Positions 9,522-19,432 of a stretch of 64,000 nucleotides of DNA are shown here, piece after piece. The first letter of the stretch is position 1. Each line of letters begins with the position of its first letter. Under the pieces are notes generated by a model that ran no database searches, had not been told where the DNA came from, and saw only the letters and a program-made list of their open reading frames with translations. The position numbers were made by a program, and so were the translations under genes. Origin of the DNA: Pseudophaeobacter arcticus DSM 23566 (lineage in GTDB: Bacteria; Pseudomonadota; Alphaproteobacteria; Rhodobacterales; Rhodobacteraceae); the NCBI RefSeq assembly GCF_000473205.1, contig NZ_KI421507.1:4151470-4215469 (forward strand). The letters are read 5' to 3'.

Positions 9522-10040
9522 ATGAAACATTCGATCCTGATCCATCCCGATCCCCGTTTGAAAAAGGTCTGCGCTCCGGTTGCCGATCTGTCGGACAAGC
9601 TGCGTCTGCTGGCAGATGACATGCTGGAAACCATGTACGGCGCCCCCGGCATTGGGCTGGCGGCACCACAGATTGGTGTTCTGGATCGCCTTATCGTGCT
9701 GGATTGCGAAAAAGCGGAGGGCGTCGAGCCCAAGCCTTTGGTGATGTTCAACCCGGAGATCCTTTCCTTTTCGGATGAAACCAATGTCTACGAGGAAGGC
9801 TGCCTGTCGATCCCCGATCAATATGCCGAGGTCACCCGCCCGCGGGATGTCGAAGTGCAGTGGCTGGATCGCAATGGCAACCTGCAACGTGAGACGTTTG
9901 ACGGGCTCTGGGCCACCTGTGTGCAGCATGAGATCGACCATCTGGATGGCAAACTGTTCATCGACTACCTGAAACCGCTAAAGCGTCAGATGATCACCCG
10001 GAAGATGCAAAAGCTCAAACGAGAGCTGGCGCGGGACTAG
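9522..10040 (+). CDS. def: Peptide deformylase 1
   Basis: 172 residues; removes formyl from nascent N-terminal fMet. All three family motifs are intact: GIGLAAPQIG (Gln50), EEGCLSIP (metal ligand Cys94) and QHEIDHLDG (His136, catalytic Glu137, His140). The typical KxLK-rich tail (RQMITRKMQKLKRELARD) is present. First gene of the def-def-def-like-fmt group, five bases before the second paralog. This copy looks like the main housekeeping enzyme. Confidence 0.95.
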   Translation: MKHSILIHPDPRLKKVCAPVADLSDKLRLLADDMLETMYGAPGIGLAAPQIGVLDRLIVLDCEKAEGVEPKPLVMFNPEILSFSDETNVYEEGCLSIPDQYAEVTRPRDVEVQWLDRNGNLQRETFDGLWATCVQHEIDHLDGKLFIDYLKPLKRQMITRKMQKLKRELARD

Positions 10041-10045
10041 AGCTC

Positions 10046-10555
10046 ATGGCGCTGCTGCCCATCCTCCAATGGCCGGACGCGGGCCTGTCGACCCCCTGCG
10101 CTTTGGTTGCGCCGCAGGAGGATCTTGGCACTTTGATTGCCGATATGTTTCAGACCATGTACGCCGCTCCGGGCCGTGGGCTGGCGGCACCGCAGATTGG
10201 GGTGCTGCAACGCGTCTTTGTGATGGATGCCACCTGGAAGGACGGGCCGGGCACGCCTTTGGCGATGATCAACCCCGAGATTTTGACCTTTGGGGCTGAG
10301 CTGGCGACGGGCGATGAAGGCTGCCTGTCGATCCCCGGCGTGATGGCACCGGTTCTGCGGCCCAGTTCCGTGACACTGCGCTGGCAGGATGAGGCACGCT
10401 GTTGGCAGACCGGCACATTTGACGGCTTTGCCGCCCGGTGCATTCAGCATGAATATGACCACCTTGATGGTCTGGTGACCCTTGACCGCCTCGTGCCTGA
10501 GGCCCGCGTTGAGGCGGAAGAAACCTATCGCCGATATCTGGAGAGACCCGCATGA
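10046..10555 (+). CDS. def: Peptide deformylase 2
   Basis: 169 residues, a second complete paralog. Motifs: GRGLAAPQIG (Gln50), DEGCLSIPG (Cys93) and QHEYDHLDG (His135, Glu136, His139), so catalysis should be retained. It lacks the basic C-terminal tail of copy 1 and ends [12 protein letters not shown]. Its stop overlaps the start of the third paralog by ATGA. Presence of several active deformylases can affect sensitivity to actinonin-type inhibitors, by knowledge of the family. Confidence 0.92.
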   Translation: MALLPILQWPDAGLSTPCALVAPQEDLGTLIADMFQTMYAAPGRGLAAPQIGVLQRVFVMDATWKDGPGTPLAMINPEILTFGAELATGDEGCLSIPGVMAPVLRPSSVTLRWQDEARCWQTGTFDGFAARCIQHEYDHLDGLVTLDRLVPEARVEAEETYRRYLERPA

Positions 10556-11049
10556 CCGCACGTATTTGCCTGCCCTGGCCCGACAAACGCCTGCGCACCG
10601 CCGCCACCGAGGTGAGCGAGATCACCGACGAGATCCGCGCAATCTGGACCGACATGATCGACACCATGGAGGCCATGCCGGGCGTTGGTCTGGGGGCCAA
10701 TCAGATCGGGGTCATGCTGCGCCTCGCGGTGGTGGATGGCTCCAAGGAGCGCGGTCGCGCCGTGCGCATGGCCAACCCCGAGGTGCTGCATGCCTCGACC
10801 CAGTTGCGTGAACACGAAGAGGCCAGCCCCAATCTGCCTGGGGTCTCGGCCAGGATCAAACGCCCCCGCGCCGTCACCGTGCGCTACATGGATGAGACAG
10901 GCACAATCACTGAGCGCGATTTTGTCGGCATCGAGGCCACCAGCGTGCAGCATCAGATCGACCATTTGAACGGCAAACTGTATTTTGATCACCTGAGCAA
11001 GATGAAGCGCGATATGCTGATCAAGAAATCCAAGAAACTGAACGGGTAA
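10552..11049 (+). CDS. Peptide deformylase-like protein, catalytic residues lost
   Basis: 165 residues with a full-length deformylase fold pattern. Motif 1 keeps glutamine ([10 protein letters not shown], Gln51), but motif 2 is EEASPNLPG, so the metal-binding cysteine is Ser92. Motif 3 is QHQIDHLNG, replacing the catalytic glutamate by Gln135 while keeping both histidines. By analogy with deformylase mutants it should be inactive, yet the frame is intact, the C-terminal tail ([16 protein letters not shown]) matches copy 1, and it is translationally coupled to copy 2. It may act as a binding or regulatory paralog. Confidence 0.85.
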   Translation: MTARICLPWPDKRLRTAATEVSEITDEIRAIWTDMIDTMEAMPGVGLGANQIGVMLRLAVVDGSKERGRAVRMANPEVLHASTQLREHEEASPNLPGVSARIKRPRAVTVRYMDETGTITERDFVGIEATSVQHQIDHLNGKLYFDHLSKMKRDMLIKKSKKLNG

Positions 11050-11065
11050 ATCCAGGGAGCATCTG

Positions 11066-11986
11066 ATGCGTATCATCTTTATGGGAACGCCGGAGTTCTC
11101 GGTGCCGGTGCTGGAAGCACTGGTTGAGGCCGGTCACGAGATCGCAGCGGTCTATTGCCAGCCGCCGCGCCCGGCAGGCCGTGGCAAAAAGGACCGGCCC
11201 ACCCCGGTACATGCCCGCGCCGCTGAGCTGGGTTTTGAGGTGCGCCATCCGGTCTCGCTGAAGGGCGCAGCCGAACAGGCGGAATTTGCCGCGCTGGGCG
11301 CTGATATCGCCGTGGTGGTGGCCTATGGGCTGATCCTGCCGCAGGCGATTCTGGATGCGCCAGCCAAGGGGTGTCTGAACATCCACGCCAGCCTGTTGCC
11401 GCGCTGGCGCGGTGCGGCGCCCATCCACCGCGCCATCATGGCCGGCGATGCCGAGACCGGCGTCTGCATCATGCAGATGGAGGCCGGGCTGGACACCGGG
11501 CCGGTGCTGCTGCGCGAAGGCACCCCCATTGGCGATGAGGAAACCACCAGCCAGCTGCATGACCGCCTGTCGGATATGGGCGCCTCGCTGATTGTCACCG
11601 CGCTGCGTCATCTCGATGGGCTGACACCGGATGAACAGCCGCAGGAGGGCGTGACCTATGCCGCCAAGATCGACAAGAGCGAGGCGCAGATCGACTGGAC
11701 GCAACCGGCAACAGAGGTGGACCGCAAAATTCGTGCCCTGTCGCCCTTTCCCGGCGCCTGGGTCGACATTGATGGTCAAAGGGTCAAACTGCTGGCCTCG
11801 CGGCTGGCTGCGGGCAGCGGCGCGCCGGGACAGGTGCTGGACGGTGACAGCCTGACAATTGCCTGTGGCGCGGGTGACGGGGCAGGCGCGGTTGAGATTC
11901 TGCGCTTGCAACGGGCGGGCAAAGGCGCGCAGGATCGCGAAATCTTTGTGCGGGGCTTCCCGCTTGCCACAGGGCGCCAGCTGTAA
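11066..11986 (+). CDS. fmt: Methionyl-tRNA formyltransferase
   Basis: 306 residues; formylates Met-tRNAfMet using 10-formyl-tetrahydrofolate. N-terminal Rossmann-like formyltransferase domain begins [30 protein letters not shown]. The catalytic loop is [21 protein letters not shown], with the SLLPxxRG motif, and the C-terminal OB-like domain starts near residue 205 ([14 protein letters not shown]). AGGGAG lies before ATG 11066. It completes the formylation/deformylation gene set. Confidence 0.96.
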   Translation: MRIIFMGTPEFSVPVLEALVEAGHEIAAVYCQPPRPAGRGKKDRPTPVHARAAELGFEVRHPVSLKGAAEQAEFAALGADIAVVVAYGLILPQAILDAPAKGCLNIHASLLPRWRGAAPIHRAIMAGDAETGVCIMQMEAGLDTGPVLLREGTPIGDEETTSQLHDRLSDMGASLIVTALRHLDGLTPDEQPQEGVTYAAKIDKSEAQIDWTQPATEVDRKIRALSPFPGAWVDIDGQRVKLLASRLAAGSGAPGQVLDGDSLTIACGAGDGAGAVEILRLQRAGKGAQDREIFVRGFPLATGRQL

Positions 11987-12021
11987 CGGGGTGCCAACTG
12001 TAACAGGGCGCCAGCTGCAAC
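11971..12021 (+). repeat. Three 17-bp tandem repeats over the fmt stop codon
   Basis: Units at 11971-11987, 11988-12004 and 12005-12021 (AGGGCGCCAGCTGTAAC and close variants). The first contains the fmt stop codon TAA; the last ends just before the ribosome site of the next gene. Confidence 0.9.
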
Positions 12022-12034
12022 GGGGAGTAGAGCA

Positions 12035-12271
12035 TTGTTTCTGACCATGATGGGCACCGTGGTGATTGCCGGGATTACTGGCTACGCGGCAGAAAAGAGC
12101 GGCTTTACCCAGAACGGCTATCTGCCTTCGATCATCATCTGCGTCGGGGGCGCCTTTTTGTTCTACTTTGTGCGGATCATGTTTGGCATCGGGTTTGCGT
12201 CACCGGGGCTGAATGCAATTGCGTCTTCGGTTGGCGCCCTGATCATCGTGCCGTTTCATTGGCGTCGTTAG
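12035..12271 (+). CDS. Small membrane protein of unknown function
   Basis: 78 residues with TTG start at 12035, preceded at seven bases by GGGGAG; ATG 12047 is an alternative but is poorly spaced. Hydrophobic stretches MMGTVVIAGITGYAAE, YLPSIIICVGGAFLFYFVRIMFGI and LNAIASSVGALIIVPFHW suggest two to three membrane segments. The Gly-rich spacing resembles the YeaQ/YmgE family encoded by the next gene, 12 bases on, so the pair may be diverged duplicates acting together. Confidence 0.6.
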   Translation: MFLTMMGTVVIAGITGYAAEKSGFTQNGYLPSIIICVGGAFLFYFVRIMFGIGFASPGLNAIASSVGALIIVPFHWRR

Positions 12272-12283
12272 CGGAGAGACTTC

Positions 12284-12520
12284 ATGAGTGTTATATTTCT
12301 GATCATCATCGGTGTGGCCGCCGGATTTCTGGCCACGCGGATCATGGGGATCGAGTCCGATATCATCACCACCATGGCGATTGGCATTGCCGGCGCCCTG
12401 ATCGGCGGCTTTGTCCTGCGCGCGCTGTTGACGGTGATGGGCATGGTGGCGGGCCTTGTCGGCGCGGTGCTGGGTGCTCTGCTGCTGATCTGGCTTTGGC
12501 AGACCTATATCAAACGCTGA
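12284..12520 (+). CDS. GlsB/YeaQ/YmgE-family (transglycosylase-associated) membrane protein
   Basis: 78 residues. The pattern FLIIIGVAAGFLATRIMGIESDIITTMAIGIAGALIGGFVLR matches the family's repeated small-residue membrane helices, and a third helix ends the protein (LVGAVLGALLLIWLWQTY). Family members are stress-induced inner membrane proteins with no proven biochemical role. Likely co-transcribed with the preceding small membrane protein. Confidence 0.75.
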   Translation: MSVIFLIIIGVAAGFLATRIMGIESDIITTMAIGIAGALIGGFVLRALLTVMGMVAGLVGAVLGALLLIWLWQTYIKR

Positions 12521-12588
12521 GTGGCGCAGGAATAATCCACCAAGCATCCTGCACTACAAGGCCTGATTTTGAGGGGGCTACAGCCCTG

Positions 12589-13005
12589 CTACCCATCTCG
12601 CCCCGGCTCGTCTGGATTACTTGAAAAGAGAGCGATCTTGTTGCCTTGGGGATCGCGTAGATAGCCAACATAGAACCGGGGCCCGTAGCTGGCGCGAAAG
12701 CCGGGCTGGCCCGCGTCGGTGCCGCCAGCCGCAAGCGCGGCGGAATGCAGGTCACGGACCTGCTGTTGACCGCCTGCCTCGAAGGCGATCATGGCGCCGT
12801 TTCCAGCCGAGGCCGGAGCGCCATCGAAGGTTGGTTTTACGTAAAAGTCAGGCAGCGGCGCAGATTGGTCCGACTGGCGTGGCAGCACATAACTCAGACC
12901 TTCGGGGCTCTCGGTCAGCTCATAGTTCAGGGCTGGCAGCAGCGCAGAATAAAACCGCTTTGCGCGCGCAATATCATCTGCCCCGACGGTTACATAGGCA
13001 ATCAT
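12589..13005 (-). CDS. VOC-superfamily (glyoxalase/bleomycin resistance-like) protein
   Basis: 138 residues. Begins MIAYVTVGADDIARAKRFYSALLPALNYEL, the first beta-alpha-beta module of the vicinal oxygen chelate fold, and ends with the matching second module ASYGPRFYVGYLRDPQGNKIALF. These proteins are single-domain metal-dependent enzymes or binding proteins; substrate cannot be assigned. Soluble, single gene. Confidence 0.85.
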   Translation of the reverse strand: MIAYVTVGADDIARAKRFYSALLPALNYELTESPEGLSYVLPRQSDQSAPLPDFYVKPTFDGAPASAGNGAMIAFEAGGQQQVRDLHSAALAAGGTDAGQPGFRASYGPRFYVGYLRDPQGNKIALFSSNPDEPGRDG

Positions 13006-13070
13006 TTGCGCGTCCTCTTCAAATTTTGACCTTCCCTAGATAACAGACCCGCCAGGTGTGAGACGAAAAC

Positions 13071-13694
13071 TTACTGGCGTGGCGGGCGGCTTTTGTAGAC
13101 CGGCAGGTGCCAGCCAAAGGCAATGGAGCCTGCCCGCAGCCCCCAGCATACCGCAGCGCAGAGGATCAGGGCGAGTCCAGAGGTCAGGCCAAATGAGCTG
13201 GCTGCAACCGCCACAATCGCCCCGCTCATGGCGCAGGTGATATAGAGCTCTCCCTGTTTCAGCACCAAGGGTACTTCACCCACCACCACATCGCGCATCA
13301 GCCCGCCCAGGCTGCCAGTGGCCATGCCCATCAGCACCACGATGACAGCGGGCTTGCCCAGAGCCAGTGCCGCACCGGTGCCAGCCGAGACCGCAACGGC
13401 GAGGGCAAAACTGTCGAGCCAGATCAGCAGTCGCAACCGGCTCTCGACCAGATGGGCAGTAAAGAACACCACGACAGCCGCGCCTGCCGCCAGCAGGATG
13501 TGGTTTGGATCGGCAACCCAGAACACCTCTTCGCGGTTCAACACCAGATCGCGCACCGTACCGCCGCCCACCGCCGTCAAACACGAGATGAAGGCAAAGC
13601 CGACGATATCCAGCTGGGCGCGGCTCGCCACCAGTGCGCCCGTCAGGGCAAAAACCAGAACCGCAGCATAATCGAGCAGGGTGACAAAAGTCAT
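13071..13694 (-). CDS. TRIC/UPF0126 family membrane protein
   Basis: 207 residues, start chosen at ATG 13694 (MTFVTLLDYAAVLVFALTGALVASR); the longer frame to 13811 overlaps rnhA. Seven hydrophobic segments and two internal repeats, each with the family's glycine-rich kinked helix (GGGTVRDLVLNRE and GSLGGLMRDVVVGEVPLVL). Prokaryotic members resemble trimeric intracellular cation channels. Inner membrane; physiological role unknown. Confidence 0.85.
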   Translation of the reverse strand: MTFVTLLDYAAVLVFALTGALVASRAQLDIVGFAFISCLTAVGGGTVRDLVLNREEVFWVADPNHILLAAGAAVVVFFTAHLVESRLRLLIWLDSFALAVAVSAGTGAALALGKPAVIVVLMGMATGSLGGLMRDVVVGEVPLVLKQGELYITCAMSGAIVAVAASSFGLTSGLALILCAAVCWGLRAGSIAFGWHLPVYKSRPPRQ

Positions 13695-13725
13695 TGTGAT
13701 CTCTCCTTGATCCCCTGCGCGGGCC

Positions 13726-14193
13726 TCATGCCTTTGATTTGCTTTTCTTGAACGGGGCCATGCCGGCGCGGGCCAGCTCATCGGCGCGTTCGTTTTCGGG
13801 GTGGCCCGCATGGCCCTTGACCCATTCCCATGTCACCTGATGGCGGCTTTGGGCGGCATCCAGGCGCTGCCATAGTTCGACATTCTTGACCGGCTTTTTG
13901 GCGGCGTTTTTCCAGCCGTTTTTCTTCCAGCCAAAAATCCAGCCGGTGATGCCGTTTTTCACATAGTTGCTATCGGTCACCAGGGTCAGCGCCGAGGGCC
14001 GGTCGAGGCTTTCCAGCGCATTGATCGCGGCCAATAGCTCCATCCGGTTGTTGGTGGTATTTGCCTCGCCGCCTTTGAGCTCTTTTTCCTTGATGACAGT
14101 ATCGCCATCCTTGGCCTGCAACAGGGCACCCCAGCCGCCGGGGCCGGGATTGCCCGAGCAGGCGCCATCGGTATAGGCATAGAGATCAGCCAT
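13726..14193 (-). CDS. rnhA: Ribonuclease HI
   Basis: 155 residues; degrades the RNA strand of RNA-DNA hybrids. Acidic active-site segments are present: [63 protein letters not shown] and NERADELAR. The basic handle typical of E. coli-type RNase HI is visible in the third segment. The start at 14193 overlaps the upstream methyltransferase gene by eight bases, implying coupled expression. Confidence 0.95.
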   Translation of the reverse strand: MADLYAYTDGACSGNPGPGGWGALLQAKDGDTVIKEKELKGGEANTTNNRMELLAAINALESLDRPSALTLVTDSNYVKNGITGWIFGWKKNGWKNAAKKPVKNVELWQRLDAAQSRHQVTWEWVKGHAGHPENERADELARAGMAPFKKSKSKA

Positions 14194-14779
14194 GACAGGC
14201 CACCGAGATCCAGCGGGCCATTTGGCCGTCCAGGCCTTTGCCCTGGCCAAAGGCGCAGTTCACCACCGTAAATCCGGTGGTTGTGAGCAGATCTTTCAAT
14301 TCGTCTTCCTCGTAGTAGGTATAGAGCCGCCCAAGGGCGTCGCGGGCCTCGCCTTTACCCAGTTTGAGGGCGATATAAAAGACGCCACCGGGTTTTAGGC
14401 TGCGCTTGAGTGCTGCCAGATGTTTCGTGAAGGCAGCGCGCGGCGCATGAAGCAGGCTGAAATTGGCCCAGATGCCATCATAGACCTTGTCTGCGGAGAT
14501 CTCGTCAAAGGTTGCCTGCCAGGCGGTGACCCCTTCAAGCGCGTTGGCCAGCGCCACCATTTCGGTTGAGGCATCCATCGCATCGGCGCGCAGGCCCTCT
14601 GCGACCATCACCGCAGCCGAGGTGCCCGGTCCACAGCCCAGATCCAAGACCCGCCCACCGCGGGGGCAGGCCGCGATAAAGCTGTGCAGCCGCGGATCCT
14701 GGAGCAGGTGCTCGCGGTTCTGCGCTGCATAGTCTGCCGCCTTGTCGTCATAGATGCGGAGAGTTTCTGCGTCGCTCAT
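14186..14779 (-). CDS. Class I SAM-dependent methyltransferase
   Basis: 197 residues. SAM-binding motif I is [22 protein letters not shown], followed by the acidic residue at the end of strand 2 (ADAMDAS) and motif [38 protein letters not shown]. It resembles the methyltransf_11/25 group. The substrate is not evident. It is upstream of, and overlaps, rnhA. Confidence 0.82.
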   Translation of the reverse strand: MSDAETLRIYDDKAADYAAQNREHLLQDPRLHSFIAACPRGGRVLDLGCGPGTSAAVMVAEGLRADAMDASTEMVALANALEGVTAWQATFDEISADKVYDGIWANFSLLHAPRAAFTKHLAALKRSLKPGGVFYIALKLGKGEARDALGRLYTYYEEDELKDLLTTTGFTVVNCAFGQGKGLDGQMARWISVACHG

Positions 14780-14823
14780 CGAAGGCCTTACCTATGGGGG
14801 TATTGGGAGGAGGGCGGTGGCGT

Positions 14824-15438
14824 TCAGGCGCGTTCAATGGCCAGTCGCGCGGCAAGGGCGGCAAAAATGCCTGCAAAGCCCCGGTTGAGCCATTTCACCA
14901 CGGTTTCCGAGCCCAGAACAAAATGCCGCGCCTGGGCTGCAAAATATCCGTAGAGCACAAAAACCACAAAGGTAAGCCCCATGAACACCGCGCCCAGCAC
15001 GGCCATCTCATAGGTGGCATGCGTAGGATCGCCTGTCAGGAAGGGCGGCAACAGGGCCAGGAAAAACACCGAAAGCTTGGGGTTGAGGATATTGATCAGA
15101 GCGCCCCGTTGGGCAATGCGCAAAGCGGGCTGCGGTTTGGTCTCCGAAGAAATGGTCAGGGCACCACCGGAGCGCAGGGCCTGCCAGGCCAGATAGAGCA
15201 GGTAAAGCACCCCAAGCATTTTGACGATTTGGAAAAGCAGCGCGGAACTGTGCAGCACGGCCGCCAGCCCCAGCGTCGCGGCAGCGAGATGTGGCAGGAT
15301 ACCAAGGGTGCAGCCCAAAGCGGCCCAGACCGCTGACCGCGCCCCCTGACCAAGTCCCAGCGCCAGCGTATACAGAACCCCGGTTCCGGGAGCCAGAACG
15401 ACAACAATTGCGGTGATGAGAAATTGCATGGAAATCAT
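14824..15438 (-). CDS. LysE/RhtB family amino acid exporter
   Basis: 204 residues from ATG 15438, where AAAGGG lies seven bases upstream; the longer frame reaches 15495. Six hydrophobic segments; family-typical N-terminus FLITAIVVVLAPGTGVLYTLALGLGQGARSAVWAALGCTLG and the segment KMLGVLYLLYLAWQALRSG. Such proteins export amino acids such as threonine, homoserine or lysine using the proton gradient. Substrate not assignable. Confidence 0.87.
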   Translation of the reverse strand: MISMQFLITAIVVVLAPGTGVLYTLALGLGQGARSAVWAALGCTLGILPHLAAATLGLAAVLHSSALLFQIVKMLGVLYLLYLAWQALRSGGALTISSETKPQPALRIAQRGALINILNPKLSVFFLALLPPFLTGDPTHATYEMAVLGAVFMGLTFVVFVLYGYFAAQARHFVLGSETVVKWLNRGFAGIFAALAARLAIERA

Positions 15439-15574
15439 AGGCTGGCCCTTTCGGCAGGATTTCAGATCTGATCTGAAGTCATAGCCTAAGAGCAAGCGCG
15501 CGCGCCGTAAACAGCCAGAGCCGCCGCAAGCTGGCTCTGGTCACAGCTATCAGGCTGCTGTTATCAGACCACTG

Positions 15575-16549
15575 TCATGCTGAGGTTTCGGCCACTTTGT
15601 CGGCGGGGTGGCGCAGCACTCGCGGGACTTTGAACTCGACACGTTCCACGGCGGTTTCGACCACCTCAACCGTGACATCATAACGGGCGCGAAAGGCGTC
15701 GATGACCTCATTGACCAACAGCTCAGGCGCTGAGGCACCGGCGGTGATGGCAATGCTTGAGATCCCCTCCAGGGCGCGCCAGTCGATGTTTTCCGCCCGC
15801 TGCACCAGCTGGGCATATTTGCAGCCCGCTTTTGACCCGACTTCGACCAGGCGGCGTGAATTTGACGAATTGGGCGCGCCCACAACCAGCATGGCATCCG
15901 ATTTTGGAGCAACGGCCTTAACCGCCTCCTGCCGGTTTGTGGTGGCGTAGCAGATGTCTTCTTTGTGCGGGCCGACGATGGCCGGAAAACGCGCTTCCAG
16001 CGCCGCAACGATGCCTTTGGTGTCATCCACCGACAGGGTGGTCTGGGTGACATAGGCCAGTTGCTCAGGGTCGCGCACCTGCACCTCAGCCACATCTTCG
16101 GGGGTTTCCACCAAAATGACCTCACCCTCGGGCAATTGCCCCATGGTGCCGATGGTTTCGGGATGGCCCTTGTGGCCGATCATGATCATCTGCAGCCCCT
16201 GTTCGGCATGGCGCTGCGCCTCGATATGGACCTTGCTGACCAGCGGGCAGGTGGCATCGACATAGACCATCTGGCGCGCCTCAGCGGCTGCGGGCACCGA
16301 TTTTGGCACCCCATGAGCCGAGAAAATCACCGGGCGGTCCTGGGGGCATTCTTCCAGCTCTTCGACAAAAATGGCGCCCTTGGCCCGCAGCCCATCCACT
16401 ACAAATTTGTTGTGAACGATCTCGTGGCGCACATAGACCGGAGCGCCCCATTTTTCGAGCGCCAGTTCTACAATCTTTATGGCGCGATCAACGCCGGCAC
16501 AAAAGCCGCGTGGCGCAGCCAGATACAGTGTCAGGGCAGGTTTGGTCAT
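15575..16549 (-). CDS. ispH: 4-hydroxy-3-methylbut-2-enyl diphosphate reductase
   Basis: 324 residues; last step of the MEP isoprenoid pathway, giving IPP and DMAPP. The iron-sulfur cluster cysteines are visible at [12 protein letters not shown] (Cys17), [11 protein letters not shown] and in the segment [10 protein letters not shown]; conserved [10 protein letters not shown] and TTLSVDDT are present. Cytosolic. Monocistronic with its promoter in the next 300 bases. Confidence 0.95.
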   Translation of the reverse strand: MTKPALTLYLAAPRGFCAGVDRAIKIVELALEKWGAPVYVRHEIVHNKFVVDGLRAKGAIFVEELEECPQDRPVIFSAHGVPKSVPAAAEARQMVYVDATCPLVSKVHIEAQRHAEQGLQMIMIGHKGHPETIGTMGQLPEGEVILVETPEDVAEVQVRDPEQLAYVTQTTLSVDDTKGIVAALEARFPAIVGPHKEDICYATTNRQEAVKAVAPKSDAMLVVGAPNSSNSRRLVEVGSKAGCKYAQLVQRAENIDWRALEGISSIAITAGASAPELLVNEVIDAFRARYDVTVEVVETAVERVEFKVPRVLRHPADKVAETSA

Positions 16550-16848
16550 CGGCGTCTCCTTAACGGCAGAAGTAAGGCTTTGCCGGGCGGAGGTCCAGCC
16601 TGATGAGCCGACCTGAAGAAACGACGGGGCACGGCTCCAGCACTTGGAGGGCAGCGAGGGGCACTGCCGCAGCGCTGTCCACAGTTCCGGGCTATTTCAA
16701 CAGGGAACAAAACTATGAAAAAAGGAATATGTTAACTGATCTGTTGCATGTTCGGGGCAATGGGGTGTGGTCCTGTACCAAAAGGGAGGGGCTACGCGCG
16801 ATGCCCTTTGGGGGGTTGAGCAGTATGTAATGCTGGTCGGGTAGAGGA
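16550..16848. other. Divergent intergenic region ispH / hybrid kinase
   Basis: 299 bases without a supported gene. It must carry the ispH promoter (leftward) and the kinase promoter (rightward). A central AT-rich patch (about 16698-16745) is a plausible promoter location, but I cannot assign boxes with confidence. Confidence 0.4.
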
Positions 16849-19080
16849 TTGAAAAGCGCTGTGAACGATAAATCGAGCCAACCCGAATACCTTCCTTGGG
16901 ATGAAGAGAGCGATTTTGTGGCCCAGCAATACGCGGTCACCATGGGGCGCCGGTTTCGCACCGTAAGCGTCACCTGTAACCTCGTCGTGGTTCTGGGCCT
17001 CCTGTGGATCGTTTTGGGCGTTTTCATAAATGCGCCGAGCATGGTGATCATCTCAGCCATTGCAATTGTTGGCTCGATTGCCGCGAGCCTGCTATTGAAA
17101 ACGGAATACACGCTTTTGGCCCGCCTTCTATGGTATTTTACGGGCTGGGCTGCGGTCATGGGATCTGTTTTTACCATGCCCCCCGAAAGCTATATCGAAC
17201 TGTTTTTTGTAGTCCTTCTCGGTGGGCCCTTTATGACGTTTTCGATGCGTCGCGAAAAGGCGATGATCGTTACACTGCTGGGCATTGTCTTTGGCAGCTG
17301 GCTGATGTTCCGGTTTCTCGGGAGTGACTATTTTGGCCCGCCACTCGTAGAGGTGGCGATTCCCACCAGCTATCTCACTGGCGGTGTTTTGGTCACGGTT
17401 TTTGCCGTCCTTGTTGTCGAAATGATGGCCTTTGGCGAGCTGGCCGAAAGCTATAGTGACGATCTGTTGCGGGCCCACCAAAAGGAAAGCCAGGCGAATC
17501 ACGCCAAAAGCGAGTTCCTTGCCGCCATGAGCCATGAAATCCGCACGCCAATGAACGGGGTGCTTGGTATGGTTGAGGTGCTTGAAAGAACGGAACTTAC
17601 CCCGGAACAACGGCGCATTCTGCACACCATTCAAGATTCGTCGACCTCGCTGCTGTGGATCATTGACGACATCCTGGACGTCTCCCGTATCGAGGCTGGC
17701 AAGATGGAGTTGTTCGAAGCGCCAATGCGGCTGTTGCCGCTGATCGAGGGGGCGACAGCAACGCTGCGGCCCTATGCCAGCCAGATGGATGTGGATCTGT
17801 CCCTGGCGGTGCAGTCGGATCTGCCGGATACGCTCAAAGGCGATGCAGGCCGCGTGCGTCAGATTCTGCTCAACCTCATCGGCAATGCGATCAAGTTTTC
17901 TGAACCACTGCCCGACGAGACTGCTGGGCGGGTGCGGTTGCGTGTTGAGATATGTGAGCCCGGCTGGATTGATTTTGTCGTCGAAGACAACGGCATCGGT
18001 ATTGAACCGGAGGTCCAGGAGGCGATCTTTGCACCCTTTGAGCGCTCTGCAGTGGTGGCAAAACGCATGATCAAGGGCAATGGCCTGGGATTGACGATTG
18101 TACAGCAACTGGTCTCCAAGATGGGAGGTACAGTTTCGGTGGACAGCACCCTGGGGGAGGGCAGTACCTTCACGGTACGGCTACCTGTTCTGGAACCCTC
18201 CGGGCCGATCAAGGGGCCCAGGTTGGCGGGGACAAAAGTTGTGGCGATGCTGCCAGAGCAGGGGCGGGATTGTAACTGGCCCACCTATGTATTGGCTGCG
18301 GATTGTGACCTCAAATGGGTGGCCAGCCGGGAAGAGTTTCTTGCCCTCGCCCGCTTGGCCGGCCGGGAGTCCATTTTTGTTCTGCCCGAAGAGACCGCAG
18401 ATGATCACCTGTCCAGCTGGTGCCGCACCCGGATTGAAAAAGAACTTCCAGACCTGAAAGTTCTTGAGTTCAAATCCTGCGCAGACATGCAGAAGTTCAG
18501 CTCAAACAACCGATGGGCCGTGGTGCAGTCCGGGCCGGTCCTGCCCAGCGAGCTGTGGGAGGCCCTTGAAAGCCTGGTTGGCTATAGCAACAAAGAGCCC
18601 AAAGAGCCCAAAGCCCGCCCAGGGACCAAGGGTCGTTCCGCCGCGTTGAACAAGACGGGGGGGCGGATTTTGGTGGCTGAGGACAATGAAATCAACCGCG
18701 CCGTCATTGAGAGCCAGCTGGCCCTGCTGGGGTGCACGGTGACGATGACACGTGACGGGGCAGAATGTCTTTCGGCCTGGCAGAACGGTCAATTTGATAT
18801 GGTCTTGGCGGATTGCCAGATGCCGGTCATGGATGGGTTTGAGCTGACCCGCGCCATTCGCCAGATCGAAACCGAACGGGGGCTGCGCCATACGCCGATA
18901 GTCGCGGTGACGGCAAATGCTCTGGAGGGTGAGATTGGAAAATGCCTGGCAGAGGGAATGGATGCCTTTGTCTCCAAGCCCGTGACAATTGCCGGTTTGG
19001 AAGCTGTGATCCGTCAGCAATTACCGGCCTCCGTTGTCAGCGCCGAAACCCGGAGATGGGCTGCTGCGCAGCGCAGTTAG
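16849..19080 (+). CDS. Membrane hybrid histidine kinase with C-terminal receiver
   Basis: 743 residues from TTG 16849; GTG 16861 is an equally possible start. Residues about 40-200 hold roughly six hydrophobic segments. The dimerisation/phosphoacceptor helix is [24 protein letters not shown] with His229. The ATPase shows [21 protein letters not shown] and DNGIGIEPE. Residues about 460-590 form an alpha/beta region that looks like a receiver without its aspartate. A canonical receiver follows, [24 protein letters not shown]...[11 protein letters not shown], with Asp655. No response-regulator gene is adjacent, so output is unknown. The signal is probably sensed in or near the membrane. Confidence 0.88.
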   Translation: MKSAVNDKSSQPEYLPWDEESDFVAQQYAVTMGRRFRTVSVTCNLVVVLGLLWIVLGVFINAPSMVIISAIAIVGSIAASLLLKTEYTLLARLLWYFTGWAAVMGSVFTMPPESYIELFFVVLLGGPFMTFSMRREKAMIVTLLGIVFGSWLMFRFLGSDYFGPPLVEVAIPTSYLTGGVLVTVFAVLVVEMMAFGELAESYSDDLLRAHQKESQANHAKSEFLAAMSHEIRTPMNGVLGMVEVLERTELTPEQRRILHTIQDSSTSLLWIIDDILDVSRIEAGKMELFEAPMRLLPLIEGATATLRPYASQMDVDLSLAVQSDLPDTLKGDAGRVRQILLNLIGNAIKFSEPLPDETAGRVRLRVEICEPGWIDFVVEDNGIGIEPEVQEAIFAPFERSAVVAKRMIKGNGLGLTIVQQLVSKMGGTVSVDSTLGEGSTFTVRLPVLEPSGPIKGPRLAGTKVVAMLPEQGRDCNWPTYVLAADCDLKWVASREEFLALARLAGRESIFVLPEETADDHLSSWCRTRIEKELPDLKVLEFKSCADMQKFSSNNRWAVVQSGPVLPSELWEALESLVGYSNKEPKEPKARPGTKGRSAALNKTGGRILVAEDNEINRAVIESQLALLGCTVTMTRDGAECLSAWQNGQFDMVLADCQMPVMDGFELTRAIRQIETERGLRHTPIVAVTANALEGEIGKCLAEGMDAFVSKPVTIAGLEAVIRQQLPASVVSAETRRWAAAQRS

Positions 19081-19432
19081 GGGCTCGGGCTGCGGACTGC
19101 CAGGGCAGGTAGGGTGTACGGGGCAAATCAGGCGGAATACCGAGCAGGGAGAACAAGGGGATATCAGGCAGGAGAGTGGACTGAGCAGGAGGGGTTCAAA
19201 ACGGGCTGAGTGAGTGGCTGCCCGTTTTGAACGACTGTTTTACCTACTGTTTTTTGATCAACTGCTAGAGGCTGCCAGTTTGGAGAGGCCCGGGAACAGG
19301 TGATCACTGCTTTTGACAGGGAGGTTTTGACGCTTAGTCCTGCTTTGAGCGCCCGGGCCAGACTTATCCGGCAGGCCGCCAGGCAATGAAACCAGTGTGT
19401 CCCAACTGCAGGACACGCCGGAGCGCGTTTCT
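19081..19432. other. Intergenic region between convergent genes
   Basis: 352 bases between the hybrid kinase and the convergent NYN gene. Apart from one long inverted repeat (19194-19232) I see nothing gene-like; the longest frame in it runs against the 3' end of the NYN gene without family resemblance. Confidence 0.5.
19194..19232. terminator. 13-bp inverted repeat, possible terminator
   Basis: GTTCAAAACGGGC and its exact complement with a 13-base loop, followed on the + strand by T-rich sequence. It lies 114 bases after the kinase stop. Confidence 0.55.

Noticed and set aside
10552..11049. Third deformylase as a pseudogene
   Set aside because: No frameshift or stop, full length, and translational overlap with copy 2; the substitutions are limited to active-site motifs.
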